Shown: in pieces, positions 44,196-52,595 of the stretch
Numbering within the stretch: the first letter of the stretch is position 1
How the letters are laid out: each line of letters opens with the position of its first letter
Source: Bacilli bacterium
Lineage (GTDB): Bacteria; Bacillota_I; Bacilli_A; RFN20; CAG-631
Assembly: GCA_900754115.1 (NCBI GenBank)
Contig: CAAEBM010000025.1
Location: 1 to 64,000, forward strand
Reading direction: 5' to 3'
Length of the DNA stretch: 64,000 nt
The notes under the pieces: model-generated
Told to the model about the DNA's origin: nothing
The model's database searches: none
Seen by the model: only the letters and a program-made list of their open reading frames with translations
Program-made: the position numbers and the translations under genes

Positions 44196-45121
44196 TCGTC
44201 ATATTTATAAAAAGATCTTCCCTCTAAAGCGGGAATTTTATTCGTAAAACTATTTTTTTCTACGTTATTTAAAGCTTTAATAATCATATGAATTCTTGAA
44301 TCCATATTATCAATTAAATATAACACTTCTGCTTCTAAAGTATGTGGTAAAACGGGAGATCCATATTCATATTTGCCGTGATGCGCTAATACCATGTGTT
44401 GTAGTAAAAGGGCTTTATCTTCGTTGATTTGATGTTTTTTAGCCGCTTCAACGATATCGGTTTGAATAATAGAAATATGACCTAATAATTTTCCTTTAGT
44501 CGTGTATTCTGTTGTAATCGGTCCACTTAATTCTTTGATTTTACCTAAATCATGTAAAATGATTCCACCATATAGATAATCTTTTTGAATTGTTGGATAT
44601 AAGCAAACAATCGCTTTGGCTAATTTTAACATACTCACTTCGTGATGCAATAAACCACTTGCATATTCATGGTGATTGGATTTTGCTGCAGGGTGATATA
44701 AAAATTGATCATAGTACTGTCCTAGTATTTCTGTGACAATGGTACGAATTTCAACATCTTCAATTTCTAAAATAAAATGATTTAATTCTTTTTCTAACTC
44801 TTCTGTTGATACAGGAGGGTGGATAATCAATTCTTTTTGATCAACAGGACCTTTTAATTCATCAAAATCAATAATTTTTAATTGCATTTGTCCTTTATAA
44901 ATAATAGGATCAACTAATAAACTTAAAACATGTCCTACTTTTAAAGCTTCCATATCTTTTTCAGTGGCATCCCATTTTTTGGCATCAATTTTACCTGAAT
45001 TGTCTTGTAATACTAAATTTAAATAGGAATTATGGCTATTTGTAATTCCTTTTGTACACTCTGTGACAACACAGACAATCGTATCCCTAACATTTTCTTT
45101 TAAATCTTTGATTTTACTCAT
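44192..45121 (-). CDS. yhaM: 3'-5' exoribonuclease YhaM
   Basis: 309 residues from the ATG at 45121; an ATG four codons earlier sits too close to its ribosome binding site. N-terminal OB-fold (NSYLNLVLQDNSGKIDAKKWDA) and an HD domain with HHEVSMLKLAKAI and GGIILHDLGKIKEL, then AHHGKYEYGSP. This is the YhaM/Cbf1 family of 3'-5' exonucleases acting on single-stranded RNA and DNA. Full length. It overlaps recX by 8 nt. Confidence 0.93.
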   Translation of the reverse strand: MSKIKDLKENVRDTIVCVVTECTKGITNSHNSYLNLVLQDNSGKIDAKKWDATEKDMEALKVGHVLSLLVDPIIYKGQMQLKIIDFDELKGPVDQKELIIHPPVSTEELEKELNHFILEIEDVEIRTIVTEILGQYYDQFLYHPAAKSNHHEYASGLLHHEVSMLKLAKAIVCLYPTIQKDYLYGGIILHDLGKIKELSGPITTEYTTKGKLLGHISIIQTDIVEAAKKHQINEDKALLLQHMVLAHHGKYEYGSPVLPHTLEAEVLYLIDNMDSRIHMIIKALNNVEKNSFTNKIPALEGRSFYKYDE

Positions 45122-45857
45122 AATCTTCTCCATCCTTCATTATTTTTTTGATGTCGTCTACATTATACCCTTTATGAACTAATTTGGATATGATTTTGTA
45201 TGGATTTTTTTCATTTTTTTGAATTTTTTGGTAATCTTTTAATAATTGTGGGGTTTCATCTATCTCAAGGTTTTGTAAATATTTTTCAATTATTGATTGA
45301 GAAAAGCCTTTTTGCAATAAATTTTGTTTGATTTTATATTTTAAAATTTGAAGAGAGTGATGATTTTGATTGACTTGTCTTTGAATATAATTTTGAATAT
45401 AGTTTTCATTTTCTTGGTATCGTTTTAAAAATTCTTCTTTTAAGGAAGAAGAAATTCCATGTTGATTTAAAAAATTTTTAAAAGCAACAATCCCTTTATC
45501 TTTTTGATAGATTTGAAAATAATTGTTTACGAATAATTTATCATCTAAAAAAGTTTCTTTTAATAAAAAATGAAGAATGATTTCAATTGTATCAGGTTCT
45601 ATCTCTTTTTTTAAAAGATAAGATTTGATATCTTGAACGGATAGTTTATGTTGATTCATTAAACTATAAAGTGGTTTTAAAACAAAAAAAGTATCTGAAA
45701 AAATTTGAATTATCTTAAAATCATCAATTTCTATTTCTTTATGAATATAAGGTAAAAAGATAGGATATAAAGAAGAATCCACAAGATACGTTTGGTTCGC
45801 AATTGTGATTTCAAATCCTTGTTTATTTTTAATAATTTTATCTATCGTATAGGCCAT
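45114..45857 (-). CDS. recX: RecX, modulator of RecA
   Basis: 247 residues from the ATG at 45857 (AGGTGAT upstream). The protein is made of helical three-helix repeats typical of RecX: LSVQDIKSYLLKKEIEPDTIEIILHFL, FLDDKLFVNNYFQIY (family: lDD--fA--wv), and ILKYKIKQNLLQKGFSQSIIEKYL. RecX binds along RecA filaments and limits recombination. Length matches the longer Bacillota form. Situated between the flippase-like gene and yhaM. Confidence 0.88.
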   Translation of the reverse strand: MAYTIDKIIKNKQGFEITIANQTYLVDSSLYPIFLPYIHKEIEIDDFKIIQIFSDTFFVLKPLYSLMNQHKLSVQDIKSYLLKKEIEPDTIEIILHFLLKETFLDDKLFVNNYFQIYQKDKGIVAFKNFLNQHGISSSLKEEFLKRYQENENYIQNYIQRQVNQNHHSLQILKYKIKQNLLQKGFSQSIIEKYLQNLEIDETPQLLKDYQKIQKNEKNPYKIISKLVHKGYNVDDIKKIMKDGEDYE

Positions 45858-45891
45858 CTTTATCAATCACCTATATTATTATACAATAAAA

Positions 45892-46953
45892 TTAAGAAAT
45901 TTCCTTCTTTTTTCGTGGTTTATAAATTAAAACAACAAAAGCTCCTAAAATCATTCCTAAATAAAAAGTAATGGTACGCCAAAGAAGCATGGAACTTTTA
46001 ATGGTTGCATTGAAATCCGCTACGTTAATTTTTGAAGCAAAAAAACTTTTAAATAAATAAGTATAAGCAAATTCTACTCCAATGGATCCTCCTGGAGATG
46101 GAAAAACACCAGAAATTAAACTCGTATAAGCACTTAATGATACAGTATCTAAAAAGTATTTTCCCTCTAACGGACATTTTACTGCATAAAATGAAACAAA
46201 GGGAATGCTATAAAGAATAAAAAAGCGCAAAAACATGAGCCCTAATAAAAGGACCATTGTTTTCCAATTGCTAAAAATATGAGAAGCATTGTGACGAATT
46301 AAAATGATTTTATCGTTTAAATTTTGTTGAGCAACTTCTACTTTTTTAATCAATTTTATTTTACCTAAAAAAGCGATAATTTTATGAAATAGTTTTTTAA
46401 AAATGGGTAAATAAGCGACAAGAATGATGAATATAGAAAGCAAAGCAATTAAACAAAAACTGATGATTAAAAGAAATAACAAATCATATTCCGCTTGGTT
46501 AATTAATGCATTTAAACGAGGATAATTATAAATAAAAGCAAATAAAGATAAAGAAAGTAAAGTGGCTTTATATAAAACAAAATAAATAAAAACAACAGCT
46601 ATTCCATTCGCTATATTGACACCTTGTTTTTTAAATAAATAAACTTGGAAAGGTTGACCACCAGTTGCTAAGGGAGTAATGCCATTAAAAAATACATTAT
46701 ATTGTTGGTTTAAAATTCCTTGATGTAATCGGTACTTTTTTTGAAATAAATTGACTAAAATTGTTAAAATCAAGCCATCAATAAAAAATACCAATAACAT
46801 ACAACCTATGGCCAGTAATATAAAGGGAAAAGAAGCGGTTTTTAATAAAGTCAAGACGTCTTTATAATCTTTGCGAAAGACAAGATAAAGTGATAAGAAA
46901 GTAAAAAGAAAAAGGACGACTAATTTTAAAATAATTTTGGTCTTTTTATTCAT
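45892..46953 (-). CDS. LPG synthase transmembrane-domain / UPF0104 flippase-like protein
   Basis: 353 residues from the ATG at 46953 with GAAGGTGATTTG upstream. About eight membrane helices. NGITPLATGGQPFQVYLFKKQGVN and SGVFPSPGGSIGVEFAYTYLF are the hallmark re-entrant motifs of the AglD/MprF N-terminal (UPF0104) family. There is no catalytic aminoacyl-transferase domain, so lysyl-phosphatidylglycerol synthesis is not expected from this gene. Proteins of this type may flip lipids or lipid-linked sugars. The gtrA gene upstream, 32 nt away, fits a role in lipid-linked sugar transport. Confidence 0.88.
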   Translation of the reverse strand: MNKKTKIILKLVVLFLFTFLSLYLVFRKDYKDVLTLLKTASFPFILLAIGCMLLVFFIDGLILTILVNLFQKKYRLHQGILNQQYNVFFNGITPLATGGQPFQVYLFKKQGVNIANGIAVVFIYFVLYKATLLSLSLFAFIYNYPRLNALINQAEYDLLFLLIISFCLIALLSIFIILVAYLPIFKKLFHKIIAFLGKIKLIKKVEVAQQNLNDKIILIRHNASHIFSNWKTMVLLLGLMFLRFFILYSIPFVSFYAVKCPLEGKYFLDTVSLSAYTSLISGVFPSPGGSIGVEFAYTYLFKSFFASKINVADFNATIKSSMLLWRTITFYLGMILGAFVVLIYKPRKKKEIS

Positions 46954-46985
46954 CAAATCACCTTCTTTGTCTTGTCTAATATAGT

Positions 46986-47486
46986 TTATTCTTGATTACT
47001 TAAATTATTATCTTTTTTCACTCTTACAATAAACCGGATGACAAAATACATGATGGGTAAAGCACATAGAGGGGCTAGAATATATAGTATTTTGTCGATA
47101 ATTTGACTACTTAAATGCATTAAAAGAAAGATTTTTTTCCAGATAAAATAAAACAATTGTTGTAAAGCATAATTAGGAATAGAAGACAGAGGAAAAATTG
47201 CTAATTTTTTCCATTTCCACTTTTGACGAAAAGCAATTAAAGCTTGTGTCGTATAAGAAATGGGAAGTCCTAAAATAAAACTGATTGTCAAAGGTAAATT
47301 TAAAGAAAAAAACCAAATTTTTACATTTTCATTTCCTTTCCATACTGAAACGATAAGATAAGAAAATAAAAATGATAATAAAAGCCCAATAAATGTATTA
47401 AAAGCTGAAACAAATAAAAAGCGAATTTTATCATTTTCCCAGCATTTTATGATTTTTTCTTTCAGTGTAGTTTTTTGTTTTTCCAT
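46986..47486 (-). CDS. GtrA-family membrane protein
   Basis: 166 residues from the ATG at 47486 with AAAGGATG upstream; the longer frame to 47612 has an unusual hydrophobic lead and overlaps the divergent promoter, so it is rejected. Four membrane helices. The FLFVSAFNTFIGLLLSFLFSYL start and PISYTTQALIAFRQKW segment match GtrA (family: R-l-vG---t---). GtrA proteins are thought to help move undecaprenyl-linked sugars across the membrane. First gene of the gtrA-UPF0104-recX-yhaM transcript. Confidence 0.85.
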   Translation of the reverse strand: MEKQKTTLKEKIIKCWENDKIRFLFVSAFNTFIGLLLSFLFSYLIVSVWKGNENVKIWFFSLNLPLTISFILGLPISYTTQALIAFRQKWKWKKLAIFPLSSIPNYALQQLFYFIWKKIFLLMHLSSQIIDKILYILAPLCALPIMYFVIRFIVRVKKDNNLSNQE

Positions 47487-47571
47487 TTTGAAGTTACATC
47501 CTTTTAACTTTATACATATTGTATCATAGAATATAGGGAAAAGTTTATTAATTTTAATAAAAATTAATAAT

Positions 47572-47600
47572 TTGACTATATTTATAAAAAGGTTTATAAT
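47572..47600 (+). promoter_or_regulatory. Promoter of the 47.6-kb lipoprotein gene
   Basis: TTGACT at 47572-47577, 17-nt spacer, TATAAT at 47595-47600; near consensus. Confidence 0.8.
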
Positions 47601-47631
47601 GATTTTGAACAAAAGAGAGGGGAATTAATTT

Positions 47632-49254
47632 ATGTTCAAAAAATTATTATGCGGCTTTCTTGCAATGACGATGGTATTTGGACTAGCTAGTTGCGATAAA
47701 AGCGAAGAAAAAGAAACAAAAGTAGATGGAAACCAAGTATTAGGTTTAGTGATGACAGATGTCATGACATGGGATATGACTAAAGGAATCGAAATTAACG
47801 GAAATGTGAATACTAAATTGGGTACTTACACAAAATCTGGTGGTTTCAATTTAAAAGTAGCCATGAATGCACTCACTTCAGAACCAATTTATGAAATGCA
47901 TGTTAACGATGCTTTTGGTGTGGATTTTGATGCTTACATTGATTCTACAGCAAGTTATATTGCCTTAGGAGATTTAAAAGTTTTAGTGCCTGTCACAACT
48001 TCTGATGATACCCTAACTAGTTACGCATCAGATCCTTCATCTGATCCTTTTGCAGAGTTAGTAGCACAATTTGATTTCTATAAATTATCAGATACTAGTT
48101 ACTATATGACTGCAAAAAAAGAATTTTTAACAACTGTCAATCTTTACCTTCCGACTTTAATGGAACAAATCTTACCATTTTTAAATGTTACTTTAAATGA
48201 ATTACGCATTGATTTTCAATTGACAAAAGATCAACATTTGTCTAAAGTAGCATTAAAAGTGGGAACAACTTTAGGTATTGATGATAAAGAAATCAATGCT
48301 GAATTTAGTGGAAATCTTTCAGTAAATAAAGAAGATGCAATGCCTGCTGTTCCAACAGATGCTGCAAGTTATTTATCAGTTGAACAAATAATTGGTCAAT
48401 TGTTCCAAGAACCAATTACGGGTTCTGTTGAACTTGCTATTGCTTTAGGAGAATTAAATGAAATTCTTGCTTTGGATATTTCTTTTGCAGTAGATATGGA
48501 AATCGGATATCCAAGTATTACTATTGATGTAAATGAAAAAACAACCATTAATATTTTAGAATTAGCGGGAATTCCAGATGTAGTATTGAAAAAAATCACC
48601 ATTGCTTATGATGAAGAAGTTTCTGGTTTAGCTATAACATTATATGATGATAAAAATAATGTCATCGTATCTATGCCATTATCATCATCTTCTGAAAATC
48701 CATCTGATGATTCAAATGGTAATACTCCATTATATGCTGAATCAACTACTACAATTGAAATGGAAATTGCTAAGGATATTATAAAAGCAATGTTATTTGA
48801 TTTCACAGTTGTAGAAGAAGAAGGAAAAGTTACAATTACATTCAATTCTAATTTATGGGAAGTCATTAAAAAATATGTAAATCAAGCTCTTGCTGCTTCA
48901 TTTGGTGCAGATCTTGGAGTAATCATTCAACAATTAGTTGCTGCAAATGAAGAAATTAAAAATCAATATCCTGATTCTTATGAAGAAGATGCAACTTATC
49001 AAGAAAATGAACAAATGATTCAATTCCTAACGGTAGCAAATTCTATTCTTTCAATTGAATCAGCTAAGGTAGTTGTCAGTATTGCTCATGATGCTATTTC
49101 TACTACTTTTGAATTAACACTTCAATCAGGAAGCAATTCTATTCGTTTAACAATGACCGCTAATTTACCTATTGAATGGGTTAGTGTAATTGTTGCTATC
49201 GGTTCATCTATGATGGTAGGAGGACCTACTTCTCCAACTCCTGCTTATAACTAA
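47632..49254 (+). CDS. Lipoprotein of unknown function, 540 aa
   Basis: Signal peptide with lipobox LASC. The mature part is acidic, low in Cys and appears to be made of two similar beta-sheet-rich halves: GLVMTDVMTWDMTKGIEINGNVNTKL near the start, and an echo of it around ESTTTIEMEIAKDIIKAMLFDFTVVEEEGKVTITF. A Ser/Asp/Asn linker (SSSSENPSDDSNGN) separates them at about residues 345-360. This resembles the LolA/LppX-like lipid-carrier style of repeated beta sheets, but that is only an impression. Single gene with strong promoter, terminator behind it. Confidence 0.7.
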   Translation: MFKKLLCGFLAMTMVFGLASCDKSEEKETKVDGNQVLGLVMTDVMTWDMTKGIEINGNVNTKLGTYTKSGGFNLKVAMNALTSEPIYEMHVNDAFGVDFDAYIDSTASYIALGDLKVLVPVTTSDDTLTSYASDPSSDPFAELVAQFDFYKLSDTSYYMTAKKEFLTTVNLYLPTLMEQILPFLNVTLNELRIDFQLTKDQHLSKVALKVGTTLGIDDKEINAEFSGNLSVNKEDAMPAVPTDAASYLSVEQIIGQLFQEPITGSVELAIALGELNEILALDISFAVDMEIGYPSITIDVNEKTTINILELAGIPDVVLKKITIAYDEEVSGLAITLYDDKNNVIVSMPLSSSSENPSDDSNGNTPLYAESTTTIEMEIAKDIIKAMLFDFTVVEEEGKVTITFNSNLWEVIKKYVNQALAASFGADLGVIIQQLVAANEEIKNQYPDSYEEDATYQENEQMIQFLTVANSILSIESAKVVVSIAHDAISTTFELTLQSGSNSIRLTMTANLPIEWVSVIVAIGSSMMVGGPTSPTPAYN

Positions 49255-49275
49255 AAAAGTATAGAAAAGTTTAAT

Positions 49276-49309
49276 TGAGATATCTTTTATGAAGATATCT
49301 CTTTTTTTA
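49276..49309 (+). terminator. Intrinsic terminator of the lipoprotein gene
   Basis: GAGATATCTT (49277-49286) pairs with AAGATATCTC (49292-49301), seven T follow. Confidence 0.9.
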
Positions 49310-49313
49310 TAAA

Positions 49314-49348
49314 AAACTCGATGAAATCAATAAATCTCATCGAGTTTA
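49314..49348 (-). terminator. Intrinsic terminator of the glycogen operon
   Basis: AACTCGATGA pairs with TCATCGAGTT; T-run follows on the minus strand. Located 24 bases after the stop of the SGNH hydrolase gene. Confidence 0.85.
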
Positions 49349-49371
49349 AATCCTATTTGAAAGATTTGTTT

Positions 49372-50469
49372 TTATTTGAAATGAAGTAATTGTTTTAAAA
49401 TAGGTAATAAAGTTTTACTCATCTTATAAAACCCTAAATCAGTAGGATGAATGCCATCAACTGTGCATTCTTCCCAATCTTTGCCATAAAGCGTATTTCC
49501 ATCTAAAAAATAAATTTGTAAATCTTGATTTTGATTTCGTTCTTGGACTAAATTTTTTTGAAATGTGACTAAACGTTTTCGTAATTCGATTTCTTCGTTT
49601 AAAAAAACATAATTTGTAAAAGGAGGTTTTGAAAGAACAAGAATGGGGATATCTTTGAATTTTTTTCTTAAAATAGAAATAAAATTTTTCATATTTTTTT
49701 CTAAGTCTCCTGTACATCCTCCATTGGCATCATAATCTAAAATAATGAGAGAAACATCATCTATTTTTGTGATTAATTCAGCCATCACTAATTCTCCTAA
49801 TCCTGAACCAGAAAAGCCTAAGTTGATAAATTCAATGTCTAATTGCCGACTTAAAATATTGGTATAAGCCATTCCTGGACGAGTTGCACAACCACCTTGG
49901 GTAATAGAGGTTCCATATATAACTACTTTTTTTTGATTTTTTCTAGGAGTGGCAGGAAGTAAAATGGCATCTTTTTCTAATCCAATATGTATTTCTTTTA
50001 CTCCCATATAAAGAGGAAAATGAATTAAAAAGTCTTTTATTTCTTCTTTATCACTTTGATATAAAATTGTAGAATACTCTACTTCCCCATAAGGATATTT
50101 TGTTGACGTAAAAAAATGATATTTTTTTTCTTTTAAGTTGCGATAGTATAAATCAAATCCTGCTTGACCAACTCCTGTCATATGCGTCATATTTGCACTA
50201 GCAGCTAATTTTACTTTTATAACAATGGTTTTTGAATTGCTTTGAAAATGGAGTTGAGCTCCTGCTGGATGACTAGCTAACCAATAAACGGCTTCACTGA
50301 CTTGTGATTGTGAATTTTTAGGCAGTCTAAAATATTCTTTTTCTTGGTCAAACCAGCCTAATCCTTCTATTCTAAAGGGCTTGTTTTTGATTTCATAATA
50401 ATTGTATTGTTCATCACTAAATGAACAAGTAACCATGTTTTTATCGTATTTTTCTAATAGATTAGACAT
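49372..50469 (-). CDS. SGNH/GDSL-family hydrolase
   Basis: 365 residues from the ATG at 50469 (GAGGGAAAAAAG upstream). An N-terminal beta domain (about 1-170) precedes an SGNH hydrolase domain with block I YGTSITQGG (catalytic Ser), GFSGSGLG (block II Gly), and DGIHPTDLG (catalytic Asp and His). No signal peptide, so it is probably cytosolic. It is the last gene of the glgB-glgP-pulA operon, 14 nt after pulA. The N-domain plus SGNH layout recalls carbohydrate-linked esterases; deacylation of a sugar is plausible, not shown. Confidence 0.88.
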   Translation of the reverse strand: MSNLLEKYDKNMVTCSFSDEQYNYYEIKNKPFRIEGLGWFDQEKEYFRLPKNSQSQVSEAVYWLASHPAGAQLHFQSNSKTIVIKVKLAASANMTHMTGVGQAGFDLYYRNLKEKKYHFFTSTKYPYGEVEYSTILYQSDKEEIKDFLIHFPLYMGVKEIHIGLEKDAILLPATPRKNQKKVVIYGTSITQGGCATRPGMAYTNILSRQLDIEFINLGFSGSGLGELVMAELITKIDDVSLIILDYDANGGCTGDLEKNMKNFISILRKKFKDIPILVLSKPPFTNYVFLNEEIELRKRLVTFQKNLVQERNQNQDLQIYFLDGNTLYGKDWEECTVDGIHPTDLGFYKMSKTLLPILKQLLHFK

Positions 50470-50483
50470 CTTTTTTCCCTCTT

Positions 50484-52592
50484 TCACGATTTATTTTCTT
50501 TGATGTACATAGAGAAACTAAATGGATTAATTTGAATGTGTTTACAATAGACTTCATTGCGAATTTGTCCGTTTTCACTGCAGATAAATTTGAAATATTC
50601 ATCGAATTGATACTGACTGATTTGATTAGTGGGGTTGATAAAAAAAGTTAATTCTTCTATACCATCTATATCTTGTAAATGTTGATAATGGACTTTTAAA
50701 ATATTGTTTTCTAAAATTTCTGTGTGATAATATTTTTGAATTTCTTCCTTTTGATGTATCATAAAAATTTTGTATTTTTTTCGTATAGCAATAAAATCTT
50801 TTAATGCCATACAATTATCAAAATATGTATCGATGAGTTTCCAATCAATCATATTGATTGTATCAGGTTCACTATAAGTATTTGTCTTTCCGTGTTTTGT
50901 TCGATGAAATTCCATTCCAGCATGTAAAAAAGGAATTCCTAGTGCAAATAAAATACAGGCTAAACAGCATAATAAAATTTGATTTCGTGTTTGCTCATCA
51001 TAATCAGGATTAGAAATTAGTAATTTATCATTTAAAGTAGCATTGTCATGACATTCAAGATAATTAATACTTTGACAAGCATCTTCAAAATAACAAGAAG
51101 GGTCAACGCTTCCTTTCATTGCTTTTTCCATTTCATATACAAAATGACTATTACCATTAATGTATCCTTTTTCATGTAATTCTCGGTCAAAATTTTTACC
51201 TTTTACGATATCTCTAAAATAATCATTGAAAAAGGCGATAGGTATCATTTGTTTTGCATGAATCAAAGAAGCACGCTTTGATTCATCTAAAAAGGAAGGC
51301 ATATTCCATCCTTCTCCATATAAAATAAAAGAAGAATTGATTTTTTTACATTCTTGATAAATTTTTAATACAGTTTCTTGTGTTAATATTCCCATTAAAT
51401 CTAATCGGAAACCATCAACTTTATATTCTTGAACATAACGTTTTGTTAAATCTAAAATATATTTTTGTCCCATTTTTGTTGCAGAATCGTAGTCATTTCC
51501 ACAAAAACTACCATTTGATAAATGACCATTTTTATCCATTTGTAAAAAATAATAAGGGACAAGTAAATTTAAAACGTTTGTAGTTGTATAATAAAAATGA
51601 TTCATAACGAGGTCTAAAACGACATGAATATTTTTTTTATGCAAGGCTTGTATCATTTGTTTGACTTCTAATATTCTTTGATAAGGATTGTCCGGATTAG
51701 TGCTATAACTTCCTTCAAAACAATTCCATAAAAAGGGATCATATCCCCAATTATAAAATTTCTTTACATCTTTTTCGTCAACCGTTACAAAATCCGTAAT
51801 GGGCATGAGTTGTAAATGTGTAATTCCTAAAAATGATAAATAATCAAGACCAATTGGATGGTTCTTAGCTGTTTTCATGCCCTCTTTACAAAAAGCAAGA
51901 TAACGATTGTTGACTTCTTCTCCTAAGGAGGCATCACTTGAAAAATCTCTGACAGAAACTTCATAGATGATGGCTTGTGTATTGTGAAAACAAGGAGTTA
52001 AAGTGTCTTCATATAAAGGAATCTTTGTTTGCGATAAATCAATGACTGCACTTGCTTTTGCATTTGCATTACAACTATAACAATACGGATCTAAAACTTC
52101 AACCCATTTTCCATTGGTTTTTAAAAGATAAATGTATAGCGCTTGTTTTAAATCTTGATAAATGGTAACTTCCCAAACGCCTTTATCTTTTGACTTTTTT
52201 AGAGGTTCTATTAAAATTTGATCCTTTAACCAAACTTTTACATAGCCTTCGGTTGTTAAAGGAGCCCATACTTTAAAATGACTTTTTGAAACAGAATAGG
52301 TTACTCCTAAATCCTCTTTATCATAATAAAAGTAATCGTCAAAAGATGCATCTTTGACAATATAACGCCGCTCCATTTCAATAGAATTAAAAAATTTATC
52401 ACCGATAATATAAGTTTTTTCAAATTCTAAAGGTAATTCAACTTGATAAGAATAATACGTTTCATTTTTTTGAATCAGTTTTGCTGGATACAAAATTTGG
52501 TTTACATAAAATGAATCAGTAAAATGAAGATAATCAATGGTAATGATATTGGGATGATCTTGATATGCTTTAAAATAAATCGTTTCTTCCAT
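50484..52592 (-). CDS. pulA: Type I pullulanase / glycogen debranching enzyme
   Basis: 702 residues, no signal peptide, so intracellular. An N-terminal domain and a CBM48-type module (about 80-180, with FKVWAPLTTEGYVKVW) precede the GH13 barrel. YNWGYDPFLWNCFEGSYS is the pullulanase signature. Catalytic blocks: DLVMNHF, VDGFRLDLMG (nucleophile Asp), LYGEGWN (acid Glu) and ECHDNATLNDKL. It cleaves alpha-1,6 branches left by the phosphorylase. Gap of only 3 nt to glgP upstream. Confidence 0.94.
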   Translation of the reverse strand: MEETIYFKAYQDHPNIITIDYLHFTDSFYVNQILYPAKLIQKNETYYSYQVELPLEFEKTYIIGDKFFNSIEMERRYIVKDASFDDYFYYDKEDLGVTYSVSKSHFKVWAPLTTEGYVKVWLKDQILIEPLKKSKDKGVWEVTIYQDLKQALYIYLLKTNGKWVEVLDPYCYSCNANAKASAVIDLSQTKIPLYEDTLTPCFHNTQAIIYEVSVRDFSSDASLGEEVNNRYLAFCKEGMKTAKNHPIGLDYLSFLGITHLQLMPITDFVTVDEKDVKKFYNWGYDPFLWNCFEGSYSTNPDNPYQRILEVKQMIQALHKKNIHVVLDLVMNHFYYTTTNVLNLLVPYYFLQMDKNGHLSNGSFCGNDYDSATKMGQKYILDLTKRYVQEYKVDGFRLDLMGILTQETVLKIYQECKKINSSFILYGEGWNMPSFLDESKRASLIHAKQMIPIAFFNDYFRDIVKGKNFDRELHEKGYINGNSHFVYEMEKAMKGSVDPSCYFEDACQSINYLECHDNATLNDKLLISNPDYDEQTRNQILLCCLACILFALGIPFLHAGMEFHRTKHGKTNTYSEPDTINMIDWKLIDTYFDNCMALKDFIAIRKKYKIFMIHQKEEIQKYYHTEILENNILKVHYQHLQDIDGIEELTFFINPTNQISQYQFDEYFKFICSENGQIRNEVYCKHIQINPFSFSMYIKENKS

Positions 52593-52595
52593 AGT

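Noticed and set aside
45892..46953. MprF (lysyl-phosphatidylglycerol synthase)
   Set aside because: Only the flippase-like membrane domain is present; the catalytic transferase domain is missing.
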